From: a bacterium
Lineage (GTDB): Bacteria > Actinomycetota > Acidimicrobiia > Acidimicrobiales > Bin134
Direction: 5' to 3'
DNA: 64,000 nt
NCBI GenBank assembly: GCA_026705465.1
Contig: JAPPAP010000025.1
Span: 62,001 to 126,000 of the forward strand
Positions 37,412 through 47,875 of this stretch are shown in pieces (the stretch's first letter is position 1; each line of letters starts with the position of its first letter). The notes under the pieces were generated by a model. That model worked only from the letters and a program-made list of their open reading frames with translations, ran no database searches and was not told the origin of the DNA. Position numbers and translations under genes: made by a program.

Positions 37412-38710
37412 ATGAGCGACGACCTGTTTGCCGCCGCGGCGGAGGAGCGGCTGGCGCAGAACGCGCCCTTGGCCGATCGTCTCCGTCCCCGCACCCTGGA
37501 CGAATTGGTTGGCCAAGAGCACCTGCTTGGCCCGGGAAAGCCGCTTCGCCGCCTCATTGAGTCCGACCGCTTGTCGTCGGCCATCTTGTGGGGGCCACCC
37601 GGCACCGGCAAGACCACCATCGCCCGGCTGGTGGCTGGCACCACCGCCCGGGCCTACATCCAACTCTCGGCGGTGACTGCCACCGTCAAGGATGTACGGG
37701 AGGTGATTGCCTCAGCCCGCGACCGCCTCGGCCAGCGCGATCGGGGCACGATCTTGTTCCTCGACGAGGTCCACCGGTTCAATCGAGCCCAGCAAGATGC
37801 CTTATTGCCCGCGGTGGAGTCGGGGCTCATCACGTTGATCGGGGCGACCACCGAGAATCCTTATTTCGAAGTGAATCCGCCGCTACGGTCCCGCTCCACC
37901 CTGTTCCGCCTTGAGCCTCTCGACGGCGATGCTCTGGACGAATTGCTACGGCGCGGGCTCCGGGCTGAGGGGGCCGAGGCTGACGACGACGCTCTCGGCC
38001 ACTTGTCGGTCCAGGCCGCCGGAGATGGTCGCCAAGCCCTGACCAGTCTGGAAGTGGCGGTGGCCCTGGCATCGGCGAGGGCCGACAATCCGCCCCGGAT
38101 CACGTTGGCCGATGCCGAGAGCGCCTTGGGGGCCAGTGCTATTCGCTATGGCCGCGACGAGCACTACGACGTCATCAGCGCCTTCATCAAGGGCCTCCGG
38201 GGATCTGACCCCGACGCCGGATTGTATTGGCTGTCCCGAATGCTGGAGGCAGGGGAGGATCCCCGATTTATCGCCCGCCGCATGGTGATTTTGGCCTCCG
38301 AAGACATCGGCATGGCCGACTCTCAGGCCTTGGTAGTGGCCGACGCCGCTGCTCGCGCGGTGGAGTACGTCGGACTGCCCGAGGCCCAGCTCAATTTGGC
38401 CCACGCAGCGGTCTACTTGGCCACCGCTCCCAAGTCCAACACCGTTACCACCGCTCTGGGGAGGGCACGTGCCGATGCCGGCGACGGCGGTGGCGAGGTG
38501 CCCACTCATCTTCGCGACGCCCACTATCAGGGAGCGGCCGGCCTAGGGCACGGCACAGGCTACGTGTATCCTCATGATGATCCTCAGGGCTGGGTCAGCC
38601 AGCAATATCGCCCCGATCGCTTTGAGGATCAACGCTATTACCATCCTTCTGAACACGGTGCCGAAAAGGAGATTCGCCAGCGGATGAAGGGTCGAGAAGA
38701 GGAAGACTGA
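37412..38710 (+). CDS. rarA: Replication-associated recombination ATPase RarA/MgsA
   Basis: [58 protein letters not shown]. Confidence 0.94.
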   Translation: MSDDLFAAAAEERLAQNAPLADRLRPRTLDELVGQEHLLGPGKPLRRLIESDRLSSAILWGPPGTGKTTIARLVAGTTARAYIQLSAVTATVKDVREVIASARDRLGQRDRGTILFLDEVHRFNRAQQDALLPAVESGLITLIGATTENPYFEVNPPLRSRSTLFRLEPLDGDALDELLRRGLRAEGAEADDDALGHLSVQAAGDGRQALTSLEVAVALASARADNPPRITLADAESALGASAIRYGRDEHYDVISAFIKGLRGSDPDAGLYWLSRMLEAGEDPRFIARRMVILASEDIGMADSQALVVADAAARAVEYVGLPEAQLNLAHAAVYLATAPKSNTVTTALGRARADAGDGGGEVPTHLRDAHYQGAAGLGHGTGYVYPHDDPQGWVSQQYRPDRFEDQRYYHPSEHGAEKEIRQRMKGREEED

Positions 38711-38958
38711 TGCCGAAGCGACTCGTGTGGTTCACCGCCGGGGCCGGGGCAGGCGCGGCCGGGGCAACCTATCTGCGACGCAAGCTGCGCCAAGCCGCTC
38801 GCCGGTCAGCGCCGGCTAGGCCCAGCTCCACCGCCAGTGCCCGGGTGCGGGCTGCCGCTACCGAAGCCCGGGCCGCACTGGCCGAGGGCACCGCGGCCGT
38901 CCGACGCTACCGGGCCGAGATCGCCCGCCGAGCGCTCGACGATCCCCCCGGTCGGTGA
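38710..38958 (+). CDS. Small Ala/Arg-rich hypothetical protein with N-terminal TM
   Basis: ATGA overlap with rarA; conserved-type position between rarA and alaS. Confidence 0.65.
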   Translation: MPKRLVWFTAGAGAGAAGATYLRRKLRQAARRSAPARPSSTASARVRAAATEARAALAEGTAAVRRYRAEIARRALDDPPGR

Positions 38959-38972
38959 GGACGGCGTCTTGA
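38955..38972 (+). other. Micro-ORF MRTAS* bridging 38710 gene stop (GTGA) to alaS start (TTGA)
   Basis: GTG AGG ACG GCG TCT TGA read directly. Confidence 0.4.
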
Positions 38973-41545
38973 TCCCCAAGCGAGCCCAGGAGATCCGCAG
39001 CGCGTTCACCTCCTTTTTCGGCGAGCGGGGCCATGCGGTGCTGCCGTCGGCCAGCCTCATTCCCCGCGATCCTACGGTGTTGTTCACAGTGGCTGGCATG
39101 GTGCCGTTCAAGTCCTACTTCTTGGGTGAGGAGGCATCGCCCCATCCTCGGGCAGTCACCGTCCAGAAGTGCGTGCGGGCTGGCGGCAAGCACAACGACC
39201 TCGACGAGATCGGACGTACCCGCCGCCACCTCACTTTCTTCGAGATGCTGGGCAATTTCAGCTTTGGAGACTATTTCAAGACCGAGGCCATCGACTGGGC
39301 CTGGGAGTTCGTCACCGAGGGTCTGGGCTTCGACCCCGATCGGCTATGGGTGACGGTTCACCTCAGTGACGATGAAGCCGCTGAGATCTGGCGGGACGTG
39401 GCGGGTGTGCCTCCCGATCGGATTCAGCGGCTGGATGAGGACAACTACTGGCGCATGGCCGATACCGGTCCGTGCGGTCCGTGCTCGGAGATTTTCTTCG
39501 ACAAGGGTCCGGAGTTCGGACCCGAGGGCGGGCCGGCCCACGGCGGCGAAGAGCGCTTTCTGGAGTTTTGGAATCTGGTGTTCATGCAGTTCGACCAGCG
39601 TCCCGACGGCCAGGTTCCGCTGCCCAAGCCCAGCATCGACACCGGTGCTGGCCTTGAGCGCATCCTTACCTTGATCCAAGGGGTGGAGTCGGTGTTCGAC
39701 ATCGACGAGATGGCTGAGTTGGTGGGGGAGGCCTCCGCGGTCACCGGGGTGAAGCTCGGGGCGGCCGAGCACAGCGACGTCACGCTGCGAATTCTGGCCG
39801 AGCACGCCCGCACTATGACCTTCCTCATCTCCGACGGAGTATTCCCCTCCAACGAGGATCGGGGCTACGTGCTGCGACGCATCATGCGGCGGGCCATCCG
39901 CCGGGCCTACATGCTCGGGGTGACCGAGGTAGTCACCCCCAAGCTGGTGGACAAGGTGGTTGACATCATGGGTCACGACTACCCCGACGTGTCTGCCAAC
40001 CACAGCTTCGTGCGGGAAGTGGTCGCCCGTGAAGAGGAGAGCTTCCGAACCACCCTGGCCCAAGGGTCCCAGATCTTGGACGATGCACTCGACCGGCTTG
40101 GCAAGGGCGAGGCGCTGTCCGGGGATCTGGCTTTCCTTCTACACGACACCTACGGGTTCCCGTTCGAGGTCACTGAGGAGACGGCCCGCGAGCGGAGCTT
40201 GGAAGTTGACCGGGCCGGATTCGACCAGCTGATGGAGGGCCAACGCTCTCGGGCCCGGGAAGACTTCGATGCCCGACACGCCACTTCGACCGATGTCTCC
40301 GCGTATGTCGCCCTGGTTGCCGAGCACGGTCCCACCGAGTTTGTGGGCCGTGACTACGACACCGCCGAGGTGGTGGTGCTGGCCGTCACCGAGGACGGCA
40401 TTGTCTTGGACCGGACCCCGTTCTATGCCGAAGCCGGTGGTCAGGTGGGCGATACCGGAACCATCACTTCGCCTACCGGCTCGGCCCGAGTCACCGACAC
40501 CACGTACGTGGTGCCAGAGCTGCACCTGCACCATGCCGGAGCCATCGACGGTGAGATAGCCGTCGGGCAGACCGTGATCGCGGCCATCGACGCCGACCGC
40601 CGGGCGGCCATCCGGCGCAACCATACCGCCACCCACCTGCTGCACTGGGCGCTGAAGAAGACGCTGGGTGACCATGTCAAACAGCAGGGCTCGCTGGTGG
40701 CCGACGACCGGCTGCGCTTCGACTTCACCCACTTTGAGGCCCTCACCGCCGAGCAGATCGCCGAGATTGAGCAGTTGGCCAACGCCGACATCCTGGACAA
40801 CCCCGCCACTCGCCACTATGAGACCTCGATGGCTGAGGCCACCGCCGCCGGGGCGATCGCCTTTTTCGGCGACAAGTACGGCGAGCGGGTGAGGGTGCTA
40901 GAGGCCGGTCCCCATTCCTTGGAGCTATGTGGCGGCACCCACGTGCGGGCCCTGGGCGACATCGGCCCGGTGAAAGTCGTTTCCGAGGGCTCCATCGGGG
41001 CCAACATCCGCCGCATTGAGGCGGTGACCGGCACCCGGCCGGTGGAGTTGCTCACCGAGCGGGAGCAGGTACTGGCTCAGACCGCTGAACGATTGGGCGT
41101 TCCCGCCGATCAGCTGTTGGCGGGGGCCGATAAGCGCATGGCCGAGATCAAGAGCCTCCGAGCAGAGCTGAATGAGCTGCGCAAGGCGGCCTCGGCCGAT
41201 CAGTCTGGGGATTTGGCCCAACAGGCAGTTGACGGAGTCGTGGTGGCGCTGGCTGAAGGCCTAGACCGGAACCAGTTGCGCGACCTGGCCATCGCCACCC
41301 GAGACCGCCCTGGCGTGAATGCCGTCATCCTCGGGGGGGCCCCCGAGGGCGGCGGCGCCGCCCTGGTAGCGGCGGTGGCCGCCGACTGCGACCTGAACGC
41401 CGGTGAGCTGATCGCCGAAGCAGCTGCCACCATCGGCGGTGGCGGGGGCCGAGACGCCAAGCTGGCCATCGCCGGTGGCCGGGATCCATCTCGCTTGGAG
41501 GAAGCCCTCGGCCAGGTGCGAGCCGCCGCTGGCATCGCGGGCTAG
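38969..41545 (+). CDS. alaS: Alanine--tRNA ligase
   Basis: RAQEIRSAFTSFFGERGHAVLPSASLIP; HTATHLLHWALKKTLG; LCGGTHV. TTG start preferred. Confidence 0.96.
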   Translation: MIPKRAQEIRSAFTSFFGERGHAVLPSASLIPRDPTVLFTVAGMVPFKSYFLGEEASPHPRAVTVQKCVRAGGKHNDLDEIGRTRRHLTFFEMLGNFSFGDYFKTEAIDWAWEFVTEGLGFDPDRLWVTVHLSDDEAAEIWRDVAGVPPDRIQRLDEDNYWRMADTGPCGPCSEIFFDKGPEFGPEGGPAHGGEERFLEFWNLVFMQFDQRPDGQVPLPKPSIDTGAGLERILTLIQGVESVFDIDEMAELVGEASAVTGVKLGAAEHSDVTLRILAEHARTMTFLISDGVFPSNEDRGYVLRRIMRRAIRRAYMLGVTEVVTPKLVDKVVDIMGHDYPDVSANHSFVREVVAREEESFRTTLAQGSQILDDALDRLGKGEALSGDLAFLLHDTYGFPFEVTEETARERSLEVDRAGFDQLMEGQRSRAREDFDARHATSTDVSAYVALVAEHGPTEFVGRDYDTAEVVVLAVTEDGIVLDRTPFYAEAGGQVGDTGTITSPTGSARVTDTTYVVPELHLHHAGAIDGEIAVGQTVIAAIDADRRAAIRRNHTATHLLHWALKKTLGDHVKQQGSLVADDRLRFDFTHFEALTAEQIAEIEQLANADILDNPATRHYETSMAEATAAGAIAFFGDKYGERVRVLEAGPHSLELCGGTHVRALGDIGPVKVVSEGSIGANIRRIEAVTGTRPVELLTEREQVLAQTAERLGVPADQLLAGADKRMAEIKSLRAELNELRKAASADQSGDLAQQAVDGVVVALAEGLDRNQLRDLAIATRDRPGVNAVILGGAPEGGGAALVAAVAADCDLNAGELIAEAAATIGGGGGRDAKLAIAGGRDPSRLEEALGQVRAAAGIAG

Positions 41546-41979
41546 TGGTGGGTCGAGCGCTGGGCATCGACCTCGGCGAGCGCCGCATCGGAGTGGCTGT
41601 CTCCGACGCCGAGGGCCGGGTGGCCACACCCCTGACCGTCATCGAGCGCTCTGGCAGTCGAAACCGCGATCACCAGCGGATATCCGATCTGGCTGTCGAG
41701 TATGAGGCTGGGGTGGTGGTGGTGGGCCTCCCGTTGTCGCTGGACGGCAGCACCGGTCCCGCCGCACAGGCCGCCGAGCACGAGGTCGAGGAACTCACAG
41801 CCGCTCTGGCCGTGCCGGTATTGACCCACGACGAGCGGTTCACCACCGCCATTGCCGAGCGGGCTCTAGCCGAGTCGGGCCTCAGCGGCAAGGCTCGCCG
41901 CCAACGGGTGGACATGGTGGCTGCGTCGGTGATTCTCCAAAGTTGGCTGGATGCCACCGGCTCGAAGGCCCAGTGGTGA
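41545..41979 (+). CDS. ruvX: YqgF/RuvX-family putative pre-16S rRNA nuclease
   Basis: RALGIDLGERRIGVAVSD; VVVGLPLSLDGS; TFTT-like DERFTTAIAERAL. Confidence 0.92.
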   Translation: MVGRALGIDLGERRIGVAVSDAEGRVATPLTVIERSGSRNRDHQRISDLAVEYEAGVVVVGLPLSLDGSTGPAAQAAEHEVEELTAALAVPVLTHDERFTTAIAERALAESGLSGKARRQRVDMVAASVILQSWLDATGSKAQW

Positions 41980-43118
41980 GCGACGACCCGAAAGAGGGCT
42001 ATCAGCCGCCGGTCATCTTGTCGGAGGGCGATGATCCGCAAGACTGGGGTTGGTTGCCTCGCAGAACCTCCACACTCACTCGAGTAGTTATCATCCTGGC
42101 CTTTCTGGGCGTGGTCCTACTAGTCGCCTCGCTGTTGATCAGGAGCTGGATCGGTGATCGGCTAGATCCCCCGGGTGAGGAGGGTCCGGAACTGGTGGTC
42201 AGTATTCCCCAGGGCGCGTCGATCAACGACATAGCCCGCATTCTCGAAGATGAGGGTGTGGTGCCCAACTCCACAGTGTTCCGCTACTACCTGCGCTACA
42301 AGGACGCCGGAGACTTTCAGGCTGGCAACTACATCCTGAATGAGAACATGGCGGTTTGGCGGGCCAAAGACGTGCTGTTGGCCGGTCCCTCCTCCGGACC
42401 TGCGGAGGATGCCCTGAGGGTGTTGGTTCCAGAGGGCCTCACATTGGTCCAGATACAAAGCCAGCTACTGTCTCAGCTTCCCACCTTCGAATCCGACGAG
42501 TTGGCCCGAGCTTTGGCCTTCCCGCCTCTGCGATCCGACCATCAGCCACCGAACAGCACATTGGAGGGGATGCTGTTCCCCGACACCTATCTGCTCGACG
42601 CGGCCACCTCCGAGGACGAAGCCGCCCTCGTCGTCCGCATGATCAACCAGTTCGACCTCGTGGCCGACGAGGTGGGCTTGGAAACCGCTCCCGATGCGGT
42701 ACGGGTAAGCCCGTATGAAGCCGTCATTGTGGCCTCGCTGATTGAAAAGGAGGCCCTTGTCGACGAAGACCGGGCCAAGATATCCCGGGTGATTTACAAC
42801 CGACTGGCTTTGGGAATGCCGCTCCAGATCGACGCCGCGGTGCGTTACGCGCTGAACAAGCCATCCGAGCCGCTGACCCTCGCGGATCTGGACGTGGACA
42901 ATCCCTACAACGTGTACAACCGAGCCGGATTGCCGCCCGGTCCAATTGCCGCTCCTGGGCGGGCATCGCTTGAGGCCGCCTTGAATCCCGCCAACGGCTT
43001 CTGGCTGTTCTACGCCCGCACCGACGATCCGGTGCCTGGCGCCCACACCTTTAGCGTCACCTTCGAGGAGCACCAGGAAGCGGTGGCCATTTGCCGGGAG
43101 AGGGACCTGGGATGCTGA
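41976..43118 (+). CDS. mltG: Endolytic transglycosylase MltG
   Basis: YceG-type: LEGMLFPDTYLL, ASLIEKEALVDEDRAKISRVIYNRLALGMPLQIDAAVRYAL, NPYNVYNRAGLPPGPIAAPG. Confidence 0.93.
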   Translation: MSDDPKEGYQPPVILSEGDDPQDWGWLPRRTSTLTRVVIILAFLGVVLLVASLLIRSWIGDRLDPPGEEGPELVVSIPQGASINDIARILEDEGVVPNSTVFRYYLRYKDAGDFQAGNYILNENMAVWRAKDVLLAGPSSGPAEDALRVLVPEGLTLVQIQSQLLSQLPTFESDELARALAFPPLRSDHQPPNSTLEGMLFPDTYLLDAATSEDEAALVVRMINQFDLVADEVGLETAPDAVRVSPYEAVIVASLIEKEALVDEDRAKISRVIYNRLALGMPLQIDAAVRYALNKPSEPLTLADLDVDNPYNVYNRAGLPPGPIAAPGRASLEAALNPANGFWLFYARTDDPVPGAHTFSVTFEEHQEAVAICRERDLGC

Positions 43119-43963
43119 CCCCATACGGAATGCCTCCCAACACTGAGGTCGCGGCTGGGGTGATCGGCTATCCCGTGCGGCACTCTCTGTCCCCGGCAAT
43201 CTGCCAGGCCGCGTTTGACCAGTTGGGCTTGGATTGGATCTACGCGGCCTTCGAAGTGCTCCCCGGCGACGCCGCTGAGGCCCTCAACCACATGCGCGAC
43301 CGGGGCATGGCCGGATTGTCGGTGACCATGCCCCACAAGGCCGACGTGGCTGCAATGGTGGATGAACTGAGTCCGGCTGCCGCGACCCTGGGGGTGGTGA
43401 ACTGCGTTAGCCGCGATGGTGACCGGCTGATCGGCCACAACACCGACGGGGCTGGGTTTTGCGACGCCCTGCTGGCCGACGGGATGGAGCTGGCCGGAGT
43501 GGGCTGCGCGGTGCTGGGGGCAGGTGGGGCGGCCCGGGCGGTGGTGGCTGAACTGGCCCGCCGGGGAGTGGCTGAAGTGGCGGTGGTGGCCCGCCGGCCG
43601 GAGCGGGCGACGTCGGCAGCAGCGCTGGCCGGATCGGTGGGCACAACGGCTGGGCCGACCGATGTCGGCAGGTACCAACTGGTTGTGAACGCCACCCCGG
43701 TGGGGATGGCCGAAACCGAGGGCGCGGGCCAACTGCCCGTTGATCCTGATCTCCTCCATCCCCACCAGCATGTGGCCGAACTGGTGTACAACCCACTCCA
43801 GACGCCGCTGTTGGCCGAATGCCATCGCCGAGGCGTACCGGCTTCCACTGGGTTGGGCATGCTGGTGTACCAGGCCGCACACGCCATTCGGATATGGACC
43901 GGTTCCGAGCCACCGGTGGATGCCATGACCGCCGCGGCCACCGCCGCGCTCGAGAGCCGATAG
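43112..43963 (+). CDS. aroE: Shikimate dehydrogenase
   Basis: VIGYPVRHSLSPAICQAAF; VTMPHKADVAAMVDEL; NTDGAGF; VLGAGGAARAVVAEL. Confidence 0.92.
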   Translation: MLTPYGMPPNTEVAAGVIGYPVRHSLSPAICQAAFDQLGLDWIYAAFEVLPGDAAEALNHMRDRGMAGLSVTMPHKADVAAMVDELSPAAATLGVVNCVSRDGDRLIGHNTDGAGFCDALLADGMELAGVGCAVLGAGGAARAVVAELARRGVAEVAVVARRPERATSAAALAGSVGTTAGPTDVGRYQLVVNATPVGMAETEGAGQLPVDPDLLHPHQHVAELVYNPLQTPLLAECHRRGVPASTGLGMLVYQAAHAIRIWTGSEPPVDAMTAAATAALESR

Positions 43964-43964
43964 A

Positions 43965-44029
43965 CAAAGCGGCCATGGTCATTGCCGGAGTGGCCAGATG
44001 AGCAAAGCGGCCATGGTCATTGCCGGAGT
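43965..44029 (+). repeat. Direct repeat of prepilin-peptidase gene start (27 nt, offset 38)
   Basis: CAAAGCGGCCATGGTCATTGCCGGAGT at 43965-43991 and 44003-44029. Confidence 0.95.
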
Positions 44030-44696
44030 AGCCATCGGCACTGTCGCTGGGCGCTACTTGCTGTTGCTGTTGTGGAGGTTCCGAGTGCGCGATAGCCGCT
44101 CCTTGCGAGTGGTCGTCCCGTTCTCAACTGCCAGTGCATTGGGAGTCGCCGGTGGCGTCTTGGGCACTACCTGGGATGTACTTCCGATATGGGCGCTGTT
44201 CATCGCCCTGGTCGGAGTGTCCACCGTGGATTTGTTCCACTACCGCATTCCCAACGCCATCGTGTTTCCCACCGTTGCCGTGCTTCTGGTGCTGATGACC
44301 TTGATCTCCATGTTGCGCAACCATCCAGGGGCCATTGGACAAGCAGTCGCCGCTGCCGGGTTCTACGGGGTCATCATGTCGGTGCTGCACGTGATCTCGG
44401 GGGGCAGTCTCGGACTGGGGGACGTGAAGCTGGCCTTGCCCATCGGTCTGGTGCTTGGCTGGGTGGCCTCAGGCTACGGCGAGTCGTTGCTGGCTGTATT
44501 TCTGGCTTTTGTGTTGGCCTCGTTCTTTGGGGCCACTATGGGCCTCACCGTGTGGGGGATGCGGAAGTGGGGCAACGAGGTTCTGCCCGACCCCCTGGCT
44601 GATCCCGACAACCCACGCCCCACCGTATTCCCCTTCGCCCCCTGCATAGCCGTTGCCGCCGCGGCCATGGTGCTGGCTATTCCTGTGACGAGCTGA
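43998..44696 (+). CDS. A24-type prepilin/leader peptidase-like membrane protein
   Basis: VSTVDLFHYRIPNAIVFP (Asp near TM) and GGSLGLGDVKLALPIGL (GxGDxKL motif). Confidence 0.84.
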   Translation: MSKAAMVIAGVAIGTVAGRYLLLLLWRFRVRDSRSLRVVVPFSTASALGVAGGVLGTTWDVLPIWALFIALVGVSTVDLFHYRIPNAIVFPTVAVLLVLMTLISMLRNHPGAIGQAVAAAGFYGVIMSVLHVISGGSLGLGDVKLALPIGLVLGWVASGYGESLLAVFLAFVLASFFGATMGLTVWGMRKWGNEVLPDPLADPDNPRPTVFPFAPCIAVAAAAMVLAIPVTS

Positions 44697-44731
44697 CGAT
44701 AAGTGCTCTCAGGGCAGCGGTAGCCCACTTG

Positions 44732-44737
44732 TAGTAT
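44732..44737 (+). promoter_or_regulatory. Candidate -10 (TAGTAT) for leaderless aroK
   Basis: 6 nt gap to GTG 44744. Confidence 0.4.
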
Positions 44738-44743
44738 CGGGTT

Positions 44744-45274
44744 GTGGAAAGTAGGCCCCATGTGGCCCTCATCGGGATGATGGGGTCGGGAAAGTCAACG
44801 GCAGGGTTCTGGCTCGCACAGTCAGAAGGACTGCGGTTCGTGGACCTGGATGCCGCCATCGAGGAGCGTCAGGGCCGATCTGTCCCCGAGATCTTCGAGG
44901 CTGACGGTGAGGATTGCTTCCGCGACATGGAGCAGTCGGAGTTGGCTGCCTGCTTGACCTCCCTTCAGCCACTGGTGGTGTCCTGCGGCGGGGGAGCAGT
45001 GCTGCGGGCCGAAAACCGGGAACTGCTGCGGAATCGGGCTTGGGTGTGCTGGCTGCGGGCCACTGTCGAAACCCTGGGCCAGCGAGTCCGAGCCGGTGAA
45101 AACCGGCCGCTGCTGGGTGAGAACCCGATGGTCGATCTGGAGGCCATCAGCGCGGCTCGGGCTGGGCTCTACGCGGAGGCAGCCAACGAAGTTGTCGATG
45201 TTGACGGCTTAGAAGCCGAGCAAGTGGCCGAGCAGATCAAGCGTTTGTGGCCCCGGGCAGTACCGGTTCGATGA
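44744..45274 (+). CDS. aroK: Shikimate kinase
   Basis: VALIGMMGSGKSTAGFWLA; FVDLDAAIEERQGRSVPEIFE; SCGGGAVL. Confidence 0.93.
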   Translation: MESRPHVALIGMMGSGKSTAGFWLAQSEGLRFVDLDAAIEERQGRSVPEIFEADGEDCFRDMEQSELAACLTSLQPLVVSCGGGAVLRAENRELLRNRAWVCWLRATVETLGQRVRAGENRPLLGENPMVDLEAISAARAGLYAEAANEVVDVDGLEAEQVAEQIKRLWPRAVPVR

Positions 45275-46314
45275 CCGTCGAAGCCGAACTCGGCTCTATG
45301 GACGCGATCAGGGTCCCTGTTGAACTGGGGGATCGGTCGTATGACGTCTGGGTAGGCGCTGGAGTCCGCCATCGCCTTCCCGAGGTCATTCCCGGCGATG
45401 TGAAGCGGGTGGCGGTGGTCACCCAGGCCGCGGTGGTCGATGCCGGCATCACCGTTGATCCAGGGGTCGAGCACCGAGTGTTCATCACCGACAACGGCGA
45501 GCACATCAAGTCGATGGGAGCGGTGGAGGAACTGTGCCGGGAGTTTGCCCAATGGGGGCTTACCCGCCGCGACGCGGTGGTGGCTGTGGGCGGGGGCGCG
45601 GTGACCGACTTGGCTGGATTCACTGCTGCCGTCTACCACCGGGGCATCCGGGTGGTATTCGTGTCAACCACCCTGCTGGGCCAAATCGACGCGTCGGTGG
45701 GGGGTAAGACCGGCGTGAACTTGCCCGAGGGCAAGAACTTGATTGGCGCCTTCTGGCAGCCCTCCGCGGTGCTGTGCGATACCGATGCGCTCGAGACCTT
45801 GCCCCCTGAGGAGATGCGATCAGGCCTGGGAGAGATGGCCAAGTACCACTTCATCGCCGATGCCGACCTCGATGCCCTGAGCCTGCCCGAGCGCATCGCC
45901 CGCTGCGTGGAGATCAAGGCCGAAGTTGTGGCCGCCGACGAGCGCGAGTCCGGCCGCCGGGCGGTGCTCAACTACGGCCACACCTTGGCCCACGCCCTCG
46001 AAGCTCACGGCGGCTACGACCTCCGCCACGGCGAGGCAGTGGCCGTCGGTCTGGTTTATGCCGCTGAGCTGGCCCATTGCACGGGTCGCATCGAAGCTGA
46101 GCGGGTGGACGAGCACCGCCGGGTGGTCGGTGGCTACGACCTGCCAACCAGCCTGCCAGCCGGGGCTGACCTCGACGCCCTTGTTGGGCTGTTCAGCCGA
46201 GACAAGAAAGCGGTGGACGGCGTTACCTTCATGCTTGACGGCCCCGAAGGCATCCAACCGGTCGCCGGATTGGCGCCCGCCCTGTTGCGAGAAACACTGG
46301 AGGCCATCCGATGA
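45271..46314 (+). CDS. aroB: 3-dehydroquinate synthase
   Basis: VVAVGGGAVTDLAGFTAAVYHRGI; STTLLGQIDASVGGKTGVNLPEGKNLIGAFWQP. Confidence 0.95.
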   Translation: MTVEAELGSMDAIRVPVELGDRSYDVWVGAGVRHRLPEVIPGDVKRVAVVTQAAVVDAGITVDPGVEHRVFITDNGEHIKSMGAVEELCREFAQWGLTRRDAVVAVGGGAVTDLAGFTAAVYHRGIRVVFVSTTLLGQIDASVGGKTGVNLPEGKNLIGAFWQPSAVLCDTDALETLPPEEMRSGLGEMAKYHFIADADLDALSLPERIARCVEIKAEVVAADERESGRRAVLNYGHTLAHALEAHGGYDLRHGEAVAVGLVYAAELAHCTGRIEAERVDEHRRVVGGYDLPTSLPAGADLDALVGLFSRDKKAVDGVTFMLDGPEGIQPVAGLAPALLRETLEAIR

Positions 46315-46751
46315 GCCAATCAATCCTTCTCCTGTCGGGACCCAACCTGAACCTGCTCGGCGATCGAGAGCCCGAGATCTATGGCACCGACACCCTGGAC
46401 GACCATGTGGCCACCGCGGCCGCTACCGCCGACCGCCACGGTCTCACCATAGAACACCACCAGTCCAACGACGAGGCCGTCCTCATCGACCACATCCACC
46501 AGGCCCGACGCCGATGTGCGGCCATCATCATCAACCCCGGCGCGTTCACCCACTACTCCTGGGCCATCCACGACGCCCTGGCTGCCTTCGAAGGCCCGGT
46601 GGTGGAGTTGCATCTGTCCAACCCCAACGCCCGGGAGCCGTGGCGCCACACCTCGGTGGTCAGCCCGGTGGCCACCGGCACCATCGTGGGCTTCGGCGGA
46701 CACGGCTACGAGCTGGCCGTCGAAGCGGTGGCCCGGCTGCTCTCAGAATGA
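46311..46751 (+). CDS. aroQ: Type II 3-dehydroquinate dehydratase
   Basis: LLLSGPNLNLLGDREPEIYG; IIINPGAFTHYSWAIHDAL. Confidence 0.95.
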   Translation: MSQSILLLSGPNLNLLGDREPEIYGTDTLDDHVATAAATADRHGLTIEHHQSNDEAVLIDHIHQARRRCAAIIINPGAFTHYSWAIHDALAAFEGPVVELHLSNPNAREPWRHTSVVSPVATGTIVGFGGHGYELAVEAVARLLSE

Positions 46752-47854
46752 CCGCAGCCCGAAGCCTTGCCCCCATGGATGTGGCGGGTCGGGCCGATCG
46801 AGTACGGGCCGCGGCTGTTGATGCCGGCTGCGACGCCTTGATGGTGGTCAATGTGGTCAACGTGCGCTATCTCACCGGGTTCACCGGCTCGGCCGGATTG
46901 GTCTGGCTGGGGCCGGATGAGCTGGTGCTGGTCACCGACCGCCGCTACGCCGAGCAATCAGAGGTCGAGACCGGCCAAGCCGGCGTGGACATGCGAATCG
47001 AGATTACCAACGACGCCCCCAAAGAGATTTTGGCCGCAGTAGCCGCCGAGGTGGGCCGCATCGGCTTGGAGGCGGGCTCGGTGAGCTGGGCTGATCAGCG
47101 CAAGTACGACGAATGGTTTGACGCCGCTGAGCTGGTGCCGACTGCTGGCGTCGTGGAGCGATGTCGACAGATCAAAGACGACGGTGAGATCGACCGGATG
47201 GCCGCCGCCGCGGCTATCGCCGATGACGCGCTGGCCGAGGTCCGTCCCATGCTGGCCGACGGTGCCACCGAGAAGGAGGTGGCCTTGGCCTTGGATACCG
47301 CCTTTCGCCGCTTGGGGGCCGACGGCAGCGCATTTCCCACCATTGTGGCTTCAGGTCCCAATGCCGCCCTGCCCCACAAGCGTCCCACCGACCGCCCCAT
47401 CGAGCCAGGCGAGTTGGTGATCGTGGACATGGGGGCAGTGATCGACGGTTATCGCTCCGATATGACCCGGACTATGGCGGTGGGCCAGCCCGATCCCGAG
47501 GCCCAAAGAGTGTTCGACACCGTTCGGGACGCCCAGCAGCTCGGCGTGGAGCAGGTGGCAGCTGGCCGACCCATTTCCGAGGTGGACAAGGCTTGTCGGG
47601 ATCGCATTGGAGCTGATGGCTGGGGCGACGCCTTCGTCCATGGCACTGGCCATGGCGTTGGGCTGGACATACATGAGCAGCCCTGGGTGCGGGCCACGGC
47701 CACTGACACCCTGGAGGCTGGCCAAGTGATCACTGTAGAGCCGGGCGTGTACCTGCCCGGATTCTGCGGTGCCCGCGTCGAGGACACTGTGGTGGTGACC
47801 GAAGACGGCCCCCGACGGCTGACCCACTCACCCAAGGATCTCGAAGTGGTCTAG
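46748..47854 (+). CDS. M24-family Xaa-Pro aminopeptidase
   Basis: VRYLTGFTGSAGLVWL; VDMGAVIDGYRSDMTRTMAVG; HGTGHGVGLDIHEQPWV; TVEPGVYLPG. Confidence 0.9.
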   Translation: MTAARSLAPMDVAGRADRVRAAAVDAGCDALMVVNVVNVRYLTGFTGSAGLVWLGPDELVLVTDRRYAEQSEVETGQAGVDMRIEITNDAPKEILAAVAAEVGRIGLEAGSVSWADQRKYDEWFDAAELVPTAGVVERCRQIKDDGEIDRMAAAAAIADDALAEVRPMLADGATEKEVALALDTAFRRLGADGSAFPTIVASGPNAALPHKRPTDRPIEPGELVIVDMGAVIDGYRSDMTRTMAVGQPDPEAQRVFDTVRDAQQLGVEQVAAGRPISEVDKACRDRIGADGWGDAFVHGTGHGVGLDIHEQPWVRATATDTLEAGQVITVEPGVYLPGFCGARVEDTVVVTEDGPRRLTHSPKDLEVV

Positions 47855-47875
47855 TGGGGTGTCGTAGGCCAGAAT

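Noticed and set aside
36215-37663. 482-aa antisense ORF opposite aspS/rarA
   Set aside because: Shadow ORF; composition typical of reverse complement of biased codons.
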